Below, piece after piece: positions 12,301 to 25,745 of a stretch of DNA of 64,000 bases. The position numbers and the translations under genes are program-made. The DNA comes from Gordionus sp. m RMFG-2023 (taxonomy: Eukaryota; Nematomorpha; Gordioida; Chordodea; Parachordodidae). Location: the NCBI RefSeq assembly GCF_954871325.1, contig NC_088776.1, forward strand, positions 56,275,301 to 56,339,300. The letters are read 5' to 3'. Within the stretch, counting starts at the first letter, position 1. The number at the start of each line of letters is the position of its first letter. The notes under the pieces were generated by a model that was not told where the DNA came from, made no database searches, and saw nothing but the letters and a program-made list of their open reading frames with translations.

Positions 12301-15300
12301 AATAATCGCCGTGGGATGAAACTTATAACTAATTATTTTGAAATCATGAATAATTAACATATTGAAATTTAAATTTTTTTAATTCTAACAACAAATTTAA
12401 AAAAATAATTTCTCAAATTAATTATAAAATTTTCAATATACTAAAAACTATTAATGAAAATGAATTATGAATATTAACCGATAATAATCATTAGAAAAGT
12501 AAAGTTAGGAAAAGATTTTGATGAGATCCTTGAAATATTTAGAAATCAAAGGTAAATATATGGGGTTCAGGTAGTAACAATAGTAATCTTTCAAACAAAA
12601 TTTTACAACCTTTAATATATGTACATTAAAATAACAATAATATGATTATATTATATTTTATTAAGAACGTTCAAATAATATAAGCTACTTTTATTCCTAT
12701 TTGTCATCCCCAACATGAAAATGTTAAAAAAATACTCTTTGATAAATTAAAACGATTGTTAATTGGAAGTAAGAATCCAAGTATTTTAGAAACCACATAA
12801 AGAAGCTTTAGAGATAATTCTTGATTAAAAGGTTAGCTATAGTTGAATAATAAAATATAAATCTCATTTATAAATTTGATAAAAATTAATTTTATTAGTA
12901 AAATTTAATTCACCTAACAATTTTTTGAAATTCTCCACTTAAATAATAAATAATATAACAATTAGTATTAATACGATTATCATTATAATTTGAAACATTA
13001 TTATCCATCCTTTTTCATGTATTCAATTCCAAATTTGAAAATTAAAACCCTGATTTTTTTTTCAAGTGATAAATATTATTTCGGGAGTGAGTTCATTTTT
13101 GATTAGTAAGTTACTTTCTGGAAGTAATTTTATTGTATAAAAATGTTCGAAGTAAAGCTTAAATAAATTATTAGCAAAGATTATTGCATAAGTAGTTTAA
13201 AATTTTGTTAACATTTAATTATACTATAATATTATTTAAAATACTTATTATGGTGTCGTCTATAAATATTTGAATAAATTAAATCATATATTAAGCAGGA
13301 AATATTTTACGAATATTTAAAAAATTATTGTATCATATTTAGGGAAGATCACTTGAGTCACTTGCCATTCAACAAGGGAATTAATTTAAATTAACTGTAC
13401 AGAAACGAAAGGGCATTACATTATTCCTACTAAAAAAAATACCCTTTCATAATTCTTTCCTCTTTAGGTATATATGTTAGGAGGGAAAATTGATTATATG
13501 TCTACGTACACATTCATCTATTTTATACAATCAATGAAATGTCATTTTATAATAAAAAAAACTAAACTCAAAGAATCTAATTTATTATTAAATAAAATAT
13601 GAACGGGATGATAGTACCAACTGAAGTAAATTGCTAGGAAATAAAATTATTCAACTTCTACCCTAATATAAGAAAGACCGAGGATGAGTCATTATATAAT
13701 AATATTTTAATCTAAAAAAGGAAAATGGATATTTTTTTAATGAAAAACGTTTAATTTCTATATTAGCGATATACTTCCAGAGATAATTTTAAACTTAATA
13801 TAAAAGCGAGTATTTAAAATAGCCATTTTTGATACAATGATTTCTCAACTGGGATATTTAATAGATCCTATTAAATAGATGAAGTGAAAAGAGGATTTAT
13901 TTTTAAATTATTCATAAAAATTCACTTAATTAAATTATTTTCTTATTAAAATATACAATAGAAGTTGAGAAAACCAAACAAATCCCTTAAAATAACATTT
14001 ATAAATTTACTCTTTGAATTCACTTTTTGTTTAAAAAAATAATGAAAATTAATAATGTATGATAACATTCATTTAATTTTATTCTCTTTTACGTAACACG
14101 CCTAAGATAAAATTTTACATAAAATTCGAATGAAGCTGTGAAAAAGTAAATGTTAAAAAAAATTATACTAGCTTAAAATTAATTAAGATATAATTTGGTC
14201 AAAAATAAAAAATCTATCTTTTAGTTTGGAACATTTATTTTATTGAAATTCTGCCACATGAAATTAGTGTATCCACCCCAACAAAAATTGTCTATATTTG
14301 TATATATTGCTTGTTATGAAAAGCATATATCGTCTTGCTAAGTAATGATTTCGTTTTTCGTGGCAAAATATAAGACTGTTTTGGTAAGACATATGTATAT
14401 AGTGTTCGATCGCGTACACAATAATTTGCTAAAGGGGGGGGGGGGTGATAATTAGATTTTTTTGTAAAAATTATTCGGAGATATTTAAAAAAATGATATG
14501 TTTGAAAATTTATTAAGACCAATAACTATTATTAAAATTCTAATACATAAATTTAAATATAAATTATATATAATCGGCGTATAAATTATTATAAAATAAA
14601 TGTCTTTCAAAAGACTTTTTAAAATAATATAAATATTTTAAGAATTTACATTTGATTATATAAATTTAAATTATATTTTTAAAAAAATGTTAGAAATATA
14701 GATTATTGCACAAAAATATTCTTAAGAATTATTGCATGTGTATAAACTTAAAAAGTATTCAGTAAAAAATTTACTGTGTATTATAAATAAGAAAAAATAT
14801 AATAAAAACATGTTATAAATTTATAATTTAAAATCATCTTCTTTAGGATTGAGCTAATTTTTTCAAGGATTTCATGCTTAGTGTCAACTCTCTATGTATA
14901 ATAAGTAGGATTAACACCTATTTAATCTAGCATTAGAGATAATATTTCTCTGTAATGTTCTTAAACAGATAAATATAAGCTAAATTTTAATAACTGCAAA
15001 CTCAATATTGTATTCAGAAAAATATAACTCAAGCCTGTAGATATTTCTCATAGATGGCATGACTTGATCATATGTTGGCCAATCTCAAGACTTGTGCAAT
15101 ATTTTTAGCAAAAATATTAAGTAATTATTTTTAAAAATCGGCTAAATTTAGCCTAATAAAATAATACTACTTCTCAGGAATGTATTTAGAGAAAAATGTT
15201 TTTTTATATGACCGATCCTATACTAATATTAGAATGATAAGCTTGCCTTGCTACGAGTTGTAGCAAATTTAAACTCATAGAACTCTGGTTTTGATTAACA

Positions 15301-18300
15301 TATAATAGATGAAATTCGTCATATACATTGCCCTAACTTCCTTATGTTCAAATATATCAGCTAATATTCTCAATAACGATGTCTTTTTTTGTAATATTTT
15401 ACTTTAGTATTGCAGTAAAAAATTCCAATATTTTTTTAAAAAAATTTCAAAATGGTAGATTAAATATCGATATTAATTCATACAATAATTTAGTAGCATA
15501 TTAATTTCCGCTGTGAATATCAAATTTATATTAAATGCTATGTAGGAATCAATAATATTTTTGAAAATTATTTTAGCCGACATCTGCAATTTTGGTTTGA
15601 ATAAAAGGGAATTTGTCCTTCGGAATTGCGTATGCGTCTAAGTTTTGATTTAATATTTAAAATAAATATCTCCAATGATTTTAAATTTTTTAGACGGTTA
15701 AAATAAAAATCTAGTAAAAGAGATTTAAATTCTTAGGTTTTATGTATGTTTTAAGAAGAAATCAAAAAAATTACGTGTTTTATTAATTTCTTCAGCTGTT
15801 CAAATATAATTTAAAGAAAGGAAGTTTATAATATAAAAGATTTTGGTTAAATAATTTATCAATAAAAGGAGTATTAATAAAACAATTCATAGAATTGTAT
15901 AAGTTTTTATCTATAAGTAGAATAAAAATAACTTTATTGATACAAAAAAATTAGAAATTTTTTAATATATTAATAGCATATATAAATAAGTCAAACTAAT
16001 TCTAAAACCATTTATATAATGAAGAAGTAGCAAATTACTTACAATGTAATAAATTATAAATAGGGGAAGGAATAAAATAATCCTCCCCATGTTAACCAAG
16101 TATTTTAAAGCATTAAATAATTTAATATCCTATCTATCTAGTTTTGCTTAGCACAGTATTATTTCCAAGAATTTCATTTATCTTCAGAAATACTCCATTT
16201 TAACAATAATTAGTCGAAATATAAATATATTTAGAAATTAAACCAAATATTTTTTTCTTTATTTATTTATTATACTTCATTATTATTGGAATTAATTTCT
16301 ATTTATCTTATTTTTATTTACTCAAGATGATATACAAATAGGTATATAGAAAATTTTAGTTATTTTTTTAATCAATTAACTATTATGGATCTTATTTTTT
16401 TATTTTAGACTAGTTGATCTTATTAAAATAAAGATTTGAATTTGTGATAAATTTAATTATTTAGATTCTATATTATTTAACATTAAAAATACATTTTGAC
16501 TGTTAGCAACTGTTTATATAAAATTTACAAACTAATTCTAATCGATACCTGCATGTTCCCACATCTCAACTAAAATTTAGAAAGTATAAAATTGTACTCT
16601 ATATATTTATGTTGGTAATTGCAATTTAGCAAAATCTTGGAAACTTCTTAAAAACTAATCCTCGTATAATATTCATATTTTATCAAAAAAATATAAATAA
16701 ATTATGATATAATTTTTTTAAATTTCTGCATAATATTAATTTCAAGTGTCTTTTTCCGAAAAATAGTGACATAAATAAGCTAAAATTTAAATAAATTTTG
16801 TATAAAATCTTTAATGATTGCATAATATTAATTGTAATTTATACAAAGATAGCAATTACTTAAATTTTTAAACATTACTAAGAAATTTCCAAAAAATTAA
16901 TATTAGATTACTCATGTTTATTTTGTTTTAAAGGAGTAAGACTCTTCTAACATTGATAAAAAAAATTTTATACTTTTTAATGAATGAATTAAGTTTCAAT
17001 ATTTATTTTATATATAATACCTGCGGTAAAACTTCTTTTTAGTACTGAGTAAAATGGTAAAAATTAATAAAATTCATTATATAGTTAAAAGTACTATATA
17101 TTTAAAATGTTTTCAATTATTAATATAGTTAATATATTTATTTAAAGTATCTCAAATCATTAAATTAAACCAAAATTTTTTTTTTTAATATTTCCTTTTA
17201 GTGGTTTTATAACTTTTGTCCTGACGTATGATGCCAATTTGGGGAAATTATTTTATAATACACTAAAAATGCTATTAAAACAATCACTCAACTGATTGGA
17301 GCATTTCAAATTTGAATTATTTATCAAATTAATTTACTCTAAATAATTTAATAATCTAAAAAGGTAAAATAACATAAATTAATTTAAATTAATTAGTAAT
17401 TATTTAAATAATATATAAACTTGAGGTTTTACATATTAATATTTTCCTGGCATATTTTTTTGTATAATTCAATTAAATATATTAAAAAATAAGTAAAATA
17501 TAATTAAAATTTCTGATAATTTTTTTATCTTAGATGTCTCATAAATTTCTTGAGGAGTGGAATTCATAAATTTATAATTAAAATTAATTATCACTGTCTT
17601 CTATAATTTTATTTTCTGTCCTACTATTAATTTTGGTAAATAATTCCCAATTTTACTAAAAATATTTTAGCGGATTTAATTTATCCAACAGACCATATTT
17701 GAATTTGGTTTCTTAAGAATTTACTTGACTATATAATTATTGATAATCCAGTAAGTGAAAATAAAAATCTTTAAATTAATTATAATTTTAAAAATTTTAA
17801 TTATTCTATAATATGAATAATAATTTATAAAAAAAATATCAATTATTTAAAAAGTATTTAAGCTAGAGGAAATATGGTTTTTTGAACAATAAATAAATGC
17901 GATATGTGAAAGAAATTGTAAATGATTTATATAAAAAATTATTCAGTCAATAGATTGTTTTAATGATTTTATAAAAAAAATTCAGCCGTTTTATACGATA
18001 ATGTATATAAGCACTATATAAATTGTGTTTATAATTAAAGAGTTTATTTATATTTTTTTTATAATTTACCTAATTTATATTTTATCGAATTTTATTTTAG
18101 AAATAAATGACAAACCTAATTAAAATTAGCTCATGAAAAAATAAAAATAGTGATAATATGACTGAAATAAACAAGATTTTTAAAAATGCACTTACAAACA
18201 CACCCCTCCTTCCTACTCTGTAAAAATTCTAACGGTTCGGTTTCGACTTAAGTTTTATATATCGAAATTGATTCATTTTGCTTAAAATTAAAAAAAATAT

Positions 18301-18559
18301 AAAGCAGGGACCCGGAGCTAACGGTAAGAAACCAAACCGATATAATTTTATTTTGAAAATAAAAGGAATGTTTAGAAAAAAAAGGTTAAACCGGTTTAAA
18401 GCAAAATAAAATAAATTATTTTCATTTATTTTGCATTATTTTCCTTGTGGTGTAATTACATATTTTACCATACCTCCTTCGTTATTTCTAATTAGAGAAT
18501 CTCACGGCAATCATATAAATATATTTTACCAATGAAAGACCATACATAGTATTAGCATG

Positions 18560-19640
18560 ATTTCTTTAAATATAAGATCGCTAAGTAACGATTTGACTAT
18601 TCTTAGGCAAGCTATAAATGATCAACGATACGAAAGAAACTAACCTGAAAGAAACGGAAGTACAAATTCTCTTATGTTCACCTTATACTCCTGCTTGAAT
18701 ACTGAACACATATTGGCAGGTGTGGCAATTTTAATTCATAACAAATTAAATAAATTTCAATGTTTTCAGATATAACAATTCTACCTGCCTCTAAAACACC
18801 ACACTAGTACAAATACGAACACTAATGGTAAGAAATTAATAGAAATCTGTGAACACTTCAATCTGAAAATAGGAAATACCTTCTTCAATCATCCTAGCCA
18901 TCACACCATGACCTAGAGAAGTCCTTTTTTTGACACTCTCACAAATTGGTTTATTTATAAAATCCACCAGTATCTTCAAGTGGGAAAAAGACATCAAAGT
19001 CGTCAGCAAATTAAACTTTACTTTATTTCCATCCAGATATCCATGAACCAAAAGATGAGACTCTTCAAATCCCTAATTCTACCTATCTTAACTTACGGAT
19101 TAGAGAAGTAGGACACCAACATTATACTCATCTCAGACCAGTATAAACAAATGTCTAAGAAGAATTACTAAAACATACTACCCATGCAACACCTCAAACT
19201 CAACTTTCTGGATTAGATGCGACATCCTACCTATCAATCGACTCATTCCTTAGAGGAGATTTACTTGGTCATTGCTTAAGACATTTACAAGAAAGTATGA
19301 TATTTTCGTCCATGAGATGTACCCCAGATTATGGGAGGCAGAAAACTCCCAAATACTATTAGCTGGCAAAATATCTGAAGGATATGGACAGGATCAATCT
19401 TTTGTTTCTAGATTTTTTGGCACTCAGCAAAAACAAAAAACATCTAAAGGAACATCTACAATACATGCTCACACATGGTCTGAACTAGAGCAGAAATCGT
19501 TAGGAAGTACTGAGACTATTCTCACACAGGCTTATTTTCTCTCCTCTTCTCCCGGGTTGAATGGCAATTTATGTTTCGGCACAGATTATATTGACATTAT
19601 GGATAGAATAATAGGATGAGGGTGATGATAATTATTTTTT
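18560..19640 (+). mobile_element. LINE fragment (RTE/Jockey-like), decayed
   Basis: Plus-strand reading gives IGNTFFNHPSHHTMT-like residues near 18870-18905, resembling the end of a LINE endonuclease domain (usual form LTNTFF.H...H.TW). Around 19050-19100 it gives a SLILPILTYGLE-like segment typical of the end of LINE reverse transcriptases. The open frame 19272-19619 follows and may be its last part. The region between these two domains is missing and several stops interrupt the rest. Base composition is less AT-rich than the surroundings. It is presumably an insertion into the hAT, or captured DNA. Its exact limits are not visible. Confidence 0.55.
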
Positions 19641-19999
19641 TTATTCCCCCCCCCTTTTTATAACTACTTTCTTTGTCTTTTCCCTTACTCTAGTGTATGA
19701 ATATTGACAAAGGCAATGGTAATCATAGAATCGTGAATAAATAATAATAAAGTGGTAAACATAAGGAGGATCCCGAGCATCGCTTGCTTAGTATAGAGAA
19801 GGATTTATGAGAACACACGATATTGACTCTAGGGAATGACAAAAATTCTGAAGGTAAAAAGAAGAAGGAAATAGGAACAGAATCAAACAAAACGATATTA
19901 AGTTCCTTTAACCAATGGGTATCAGGGACCAATGTAAAAATTACAGAAAGAGATGGAGATTTTGTAATCTACTCCTAGCTCTCCAAAGTTTCAGATGAC

Positions 20000-20248
20000 G
20001 AATTAGAAATGTTTCTGATAGCTCTTGAGTCGGAATTTTAAAAAGCGACTTCAAAAGTAGACAAAGAACATAATACTAGTAATATTATTGTGATGGTTCC
20101 CGCGAGACATATTTCTGTAGAAAGGGCCTTTTCGATGCTAAAATTTGTATTATCATCACAACGAACAAATGTGAATCCATTTATATTAGAAAATATATTA
20201 CTTATACATTCAAAATCAAATAATATATTTAAAAATGTGTTATTTTGA
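20000..20248 (+). pseudogene. hAT transposase remnant, C-terminal dimerisation domain
   Basis: The reading frame gives SDDELEMFLIALE, a break, and then VPARHISVERAFSMLKFVLS followed by QRTNVNP..LENILLIHS and a stop. The P-x5-S-x-ER-x-FS pattern is the hallmark of the hAT dimerisation domain at the extreme C-terminus of the transposase, where it mediates oligomerisation. An in-frame stop lies just before the dimerisation segment (near 20039). The catalytic core upstream is not readable, so the protein is not functional. Confidence 0.8.
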
Positions 20249-20530
20249 ATTTTATATTTTTTTAAATATATAATTCACAGATTCTTATAATAAAAATAAA
20301 TTAATGATGCAAAAATTTAATATTCATAATTAAGATAATTATACGATGGTGTTGCTTCAATAAAAAATATTTCTAACCGTAATGAACCATTATATACTTT
20401 AACAATTAGCTAACCGAACCTAACCTTTAGAAATTTTTTCTTAAAAACCGTAACCATTATATTTTTTTACATACTGAACCGTAACCAAACTGAACTATAA
20501 TAAATAACGGTTCGGGTCTCTGATATAAAG

Positions 20531-20990
20531 TGAAATTTATTTCAAAGCATGAGTTATTTTATATGATAAATATTTCATGATTTTTCCTTAAACTAAAAAC
20601 TTTTGAATTATCATTCTTCCCTAACTGAAAAACTTTTGTTTAATTAAAGAAATACAATTATTGCAATTGCTATGAAAATAATGTGTTGTTTTTTCATTGT
20701 TGAATATTATATTTTTTTCATATGCTATTTAGTAATAATATACAATACAATTATAAATAGAGGAGAGAGATGTAATTAAGTAATAAATATTAACTTAGTT
20801 TACAACTATTTTTTTAAATTCCAAATTCTTATAAAATGAGATAAAGGTTAAAATAAAATGAAAGAAATTGTAAATGAAAAATCCCAATGAAAATTATTTT
20901 TAAGAAAAAGAAGAATTTTGATAAAAGGTAAGAATAAAAATAATAATATTTATATAAAAATTGCTTTAAATCTTTACGTGCTATTAAAAC
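20531..20990 (+). repeat. Start piece of tandem unit 2
   Basis: This piece follows the right target duplication of the hAT. It matches the start of units 1 and 3 (GAGTTATTTTATATG(A/G)TAAATATTTCA, then a box around AGAGGAGAGAGAT at 20760 with counterparts at 6692 and 30781). After about 330 bp it passes into sequence like the end piece of the unit (GAAAGAAATTGTAAATGA near 20860). Unit 2 is therefore strongly shortened. Confidence 0.65.
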
Positions 20991-22215
20991 AAAATATATT
21001 AATTTAAAATATAGATGTATTTATAATATGCATTCCAATATTGATATGTTATTAAATTATTCTGTTTATAAGTTTGTATTACTTGTAACTTCTGGGGCTA
21101 AAATGATATTTATTAAAATGTTATTTGCAATTAAAACAAAATATTTTAAATAGATAGATTGATTTATAATATTCATTCCTTTATAGATATGTATATATCA
21201 TATTTATCTGTTGATCAGAACATTTATATATTAATTTAAAATATATAAAATTTTTTAATATGGATTCGTTTATAGATATATATCAAATTATTCTGTTTAT
21301 TAGAACTTTATATTACTTGTAACTTCTGGAGCTAAAATAATTTTTATTAAAATGTTATTCAATTAAACAAAAATTAATTAAAAATATATAGATGGATTTA
21401 TAATATGCATTCCTTTAGATATGTTATTAAATTATTCTATTTATCAGAACTTTGTATTACTTGTATTTTCTAGAGCTGAAATAATTTTAATTCAAATGTT
21501 ATTTGCAATTAAAACTAATATGTTCCTTATAGATATATTAATAAATTATTCTGTTTATCAGAACTTTATATTACTCGTAACTTCTGGTGCTAAAATAATT
21601 TATATTAAATAATTATTTACAATTAAAGCAAAATATATTTGTTTAAAATATATAGATGATATGTATTTCTTTATATATGTATATGTTATTATATTATTCT
21701 ATTTATCATAATTTTCTATTACTTGTAATTTCTGGAGCTAAAATAATGTTTATTAAAATGTTGTTTTATTAAACAATAATTATAAATGTACAGATGGGTT
21801 TTAAAATGCATTCATTTATTATTAAATTATTTTGTTTATCAGTTTGTATTACTTGTAGCTTCTAAGGCTAAAGTGATATTTATTAAAATGTGATTTGCAA
21901 TTAAAACAAAATATTTTACAGATAGATAGATTGATTTATAATATTCATTCCTTTATAGATATGTATATATCAAATTTTTCTGTTTATCAGAACATTATAT
22001 TACTTGTAACTTCTGGAGCTAAAATTATTTTTATTAAAATATTATTTGCAATTAAAACAAAATATATTGATTTAAAATATATAGAAAATTTTTAACATGC
22101 ATTCTTTTATAGATACTTTATTAAATTATTGTTTTTCATGATTTTGTATTACCTGTAACTTCTGGAGCTAAAATAAATTTTATTAAAATGTTATTCAATT
22201 AAACAAAAATTAATT
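20990..22215 (+). repeat. Satellite-like tandem array, monomer about 115-150 bp
   Basis: The core ACTTGTAACTTCTGGAGCTAAAAT recurs, with changes, near 21089, 21317, 21460, 21575, 21721, 21850, 22003 and 22150. Each core is followed by TTTATTAAAATGTTATTTGCAATTAAAACAAAATA and preceded by AAATTATTCTGTTTATCAGA, and spacing is uneven. A diverged single monomer lies at about 30400-30540 before unit 3. The short open frames in this array are products of the repeat, not genes. Confidence 0.8.
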
Positions 22216-22888
22216 AAAGAAAAATGTAATAAATATCTAAATGAGATTAAGAATAATGTTATAAATAATAAAATTTTGTCTGAGCTTAATTATAATAAGA
22301 ATTTAGATGTAAATGAAACAGATATAATTGATTTTAAATCTGTAAATTAATTATGGAAAATTATTAGAAGAGAAACTGAAACAGAAAATGTGTGTAAAAT
22401 TGAATTAGAAAAGATAATAAAATGAAGTAAATGACCGAGGATATAGGATTAGGAGAAAGTGAAACATTATTTTTATTAGATACAGGAGCCGAGATTAGTT
22501 TAATGAGTGTAAAAGATTTTAATAATATCATGCAGAAGAATATTTCTTAGCAAGAAAAATAAGAATTAGACAAGACGGTAGTATTGTTAAGATTTAGGTT
22601 TTATGTGATAAAATTGGTAGATATAAATAAAGAGATAACGTTATAGGTTACAAAATTAAGCTAATGTTTTAAGAATATAGGTCCTGAATAATGGTGGTCT
22701 TTGTTTGAAAACGTCTGTGAGAACAATAATATAACTGGTGAAATAATACAAAGCGAGAATAATGATAAGACTGAGTTACGAGTTGGAGTTATACAGGATT
22801 TAGTTCACGACAAACTTAGAAGGCTAACACCAGATCTTTTAATTAGATATATAAGTTACTTAGAAGAAGATAATTTATCAATAGATAT

Positions 22889-23724
22889 CAGAGACCTGCA
22901 GGCCCAGCCCTAAGCTCGGCCCGGTTAAATACACGGGCCAGGCCTTATTTTTTAAAAATTTATTCAACATGAATTATTATATTTGTCATATAGATATGAT
23001 TATAATGATTATATATAGTTATGATTTATATAATGTTTGGTGAAAGTTAACACTAGCTAACACTCATAGTATCTATTACATAATAAAAGTATAGTTTTCC
23101 TGAATAAATACGCAAAGGATTAAATACATTATTATATAATATATAATATATGTTATATTTTTTATTAATTAAAATATCATTTTTATTTTTTTTTATAAAT
23201 ACATAGTATATTCTCAATATATTATTTACATAAATTTTTTATAGTATCAATTTGTAATATACTAAATATCTGTTTAGAATAAAAAAAAATTAAATATGAG
23301 TGTTGTTAAACGGCTTGTTTTGAGCCCATTTTTAAAAACGGCTAACTCAGTGTTTAATCCAAAAAAATACTGTGCAAGCCTAAATATTTTGCTCATAGAA
23401 GGAGCAAAGGTCTAGCTAGACATATAGTATAGAAATTTCGAGGCTTAGTCATTATTTTTCTGGCTAAAATATGAGTTAGCCGTTTTTAAAAATCGGCTCA
23501 AAACGAGCCGTTTAACAACATTATCTAATTACTTGCTTATTAAATGATAATACTCGCCGAAAAATATGATAAGATACGAAATAATGAATTTTTTGTACAT
23601 ACCAGGTCGAATATAATTTAAAAAAAAATCCGAATCTTTTTTAAGTTCAGACCTGTCCGGGCCATAAAAATTTTTTTTTAATGTTCGGGCCGGGCCGTAC
23701 AAATGTTACGTCTGCAGGTCTCTG
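22889..23724. mobile_element. hAT-type MITE, 836 bp, inside the Gypsy fossil
   Basis: The left end reads CAGAGACCTGCAGGCC and the right end CTGCAGGTCTCTG, a perfect inverted pair over at least 13 bp. It is flanked by identical 8-bp copies ATAGATAT (22881-22888 and 23725-23732). The 8-bp duplication and CAG start are diagnostic of hAT. It has no coding potential. G/C-rich subterminal stretches (GCTCGGCCCGG, GGGCCGGGCC) are present. A second MITE is inserted at 23301-23520. Older relatives lie at 9504-9872 and 34030-34595. Confidence 0.9.
23301..23520. mobile_element. MITE with 48-bp inverted ends, inside the hAT MITE
   Basis: The first 48 bases (TGTTGTTAAACGGCTTG...AACGGCTAACTC) are repeated inverted at the right end with only a few differences. 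Length is 220 bp. No clear target duplication is visible beside this copy. The TA-flanked relative at 3844-4008 suggests a Tc1/mariner-type origin. This is the best-preserved copy of the family in the window. Confidence 0.8.
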
Positions 23725-25745
23725 ATAGATATAAAGTCAATGGAGGTAACTTCAGTTGAAATCAAACGATAAATGTTGGAGGATAATTTCAGCAAGGAAA
23801 TAAAGACATTGAATAGGTAAAATAATATTTTAAAGAGGAATTAGGTGCTCTAAAAGATTTTGAGGTTAGTTATAAGATTAGCGAAATATTACCGGCCTAT
23901 ATTTTGTGGCATAAGAAGATTAACATTTTCTTGAATAGAGGAAATAGATATAGAAACAAATGGCTGAAAGAAGGTATAATAAGACCAATAGTGCATAATG
24001 TATGGGTGAACCATTAATCCTTTTAAGAAATCAGGATAATAGTTTAAGACTATGCATAAACTAAAGGGAATATGTAAACCCTTGGATAATGAATGTGAAA
24101 TATACGTTGCCTAGAATAAAGCATTGCTTAATTTAAAGGGAGCAACCATTTTTTCGAAAATAGTTTTCTAATACCTATTAACAAATTAAGGTAAGTGAAA
24201 AAGCAAGTAGAGTGTTAATTACGACGCATAGTGGTTTGTTTGCATTCTGCATATTGCCTTTTGGGTGGAAAGTATCGGCTCCGATATTCAAAGAACGATA
24301 GCTGCCATGTTCCAAGGATTAAGTGGTATCATGTATTATTTAGATGATGTTTCGATATCAGGTAGAACAGAACAAGAGCATAATACGAGAAGAATTAATG
24401 TATATTTTTTTTTAAAAAAAGGGTCGGATAGCTAATATGAGAAAAGGTGTTTTTGGAGTAAATGAGGTAACGTACTTAGGACATGTAATAAAGGGAGGTG
24501 AAATTTATCCCATTTCAAAGAATATAGATAAGATTATGATCAAAAGAGCAACGAGCAATATGACGGAATTACAAACTTTTTAAGGAGCTACAAATTATTA
24601 TCATCGGTTTATAGCAAAATTTGTTGATATGGCTACATCATTGTACAAGTTGTTAAAGAAAAATGTGATTTGAATAAAATACAAGATGCAAGAAGTTTTA
24701 AAATGTTTTAAATAAGAATGGTAAATAAACCTATTCTGAATTGTTTTATCAAAGATTTAGAGATTATAGGTATAGGAGGAGATTTATTGCAAACGAATAA
24801 TGTTAAACCGATCTTATTCTTATCTAGTGGGTTTAATACCACTGAAAGAAATTATTCAACCATTGAAAAGGATTTAGCAGTTAAGTTTAGATTAACCAAG
24901 AGAATATCTGATTGGAAGAAGCTATTTATTATACACGGATTACAAGCCATTAGTTTATTTTTTTAAAAAGGGCAATAAGGATTAATGATTTCATCCAGGC
25001 TACAAAAATGATTGTTATTGGTAGGTAGCTTCAATTTTGAAAATGGTTCAGAGCAGGTAGACTAAATTGTTTACCAGATATTTTATCAACTTTATTTGTA
25101 AAGGAATCAGCAAATGAAGAAATAGAACCCAGAATTAGTATTTTAGAGCAGTTTTTCGCAGAAGATGAAGTAAATAATAACATAATAAGATCTTTGAAGA
25201 TAGTTACAAGAGAAAAGACGATAACTTTTGACCTAGTTGATAAGGTATCCAAGTAAGATAAAGAATTAATGAGTATTAAAGAATTTTGAAAGGGGATATA
25301 GAATGGTAAAGCCAAGAAAAATTTTTCAAAAATGGTAAGAGCAAATTAAATTTAGAAGACAATTGTCTAATGAGAGGATATCCTTTAATTACACCTGTTG
25401 TATTAAGAAAGGATATTTCAGCAGCGGTGCATGCCGGCAGAGTTGTTAAAGTAGCGCGCTACTTGTAGCGCGCTACTTAGCGCGCTATCTTTTTTGGTAG
25501 CTATAGCTAATAGCCGCTACTTTTTTAAAATTATTTAATTTTTTAGCGCGCTACTTTTTTTAAAAGTAGCTAAGTAGCGCGCTACTTCGCTACTTTTAAA
25601 AATATAATGAATGTAAGTATAAACAAGAAAATTTAAATATAATATTATAATTAATTATAATTTTTATAATTTATTATTTAATTTTGAAATTTAAATATGT
25701 TTTCAATTTTTAATTTATATTTTCAATCTGTGTTAATAATCTAAA

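Larger units (their letters stand above)
6400..18296 (+). repeat. Macrosatellite-like tandem unit 1 (about 11.8 kb)
   Basis: Landmarks in this stretch recur in the same order and orientation about 24.1 kb downstream: 6491 with 30573, 7087 with 31365, 9080 with 33510, 14290 with 37870, 16040 with 40150 and 17720 with 41650. Identity judged by eye is roughly 80-88 per cent. The start of the unit recurs a third time at 20551. The unit ends at about 17870-18296, and this end piece is also found at 29961-30400 directly before unit 3. Unit 1 is non-coding apart from embedded mobile elements. Its left boundary is approximate. Confidence 0.75.
18305..20522 (+). mobile_element. hAT transposon with perfect 8-bp target duplication
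   Basis: The element starts CAGGGACCCGGAGCTAACGG. Its right end, read inverted, starts CAGAGACCCGAACCGTTA. It is flanked by identical 8-bp copies of ATATAAAG (18297-18304 and 20523-20530). Length is 2,218 bp. Near its 3' end it codes for a recognisable hAT C-terminal dimerisation domain. A LINE-like fragment is present in its 5' half. It sits at the joint between tandem units 1 and 2. The equivalent joint before unit 3 (30531-30570) lacks the insertion and shows the empty site. Confidence 0.85.

Noticed and set aside
14292-14522. 76-codon minus-strand frame with a PPPP run
   Set aside because: It spans a 12-G run inside the tandem unit, and the matching place in unit 3 does not keep the frame.
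21421-22095. Open frames of 60-66 codons, rich in I, L, F and Y
   Set aside because: They are readings of satellite monomers; the same phrase recurs with each monomer.
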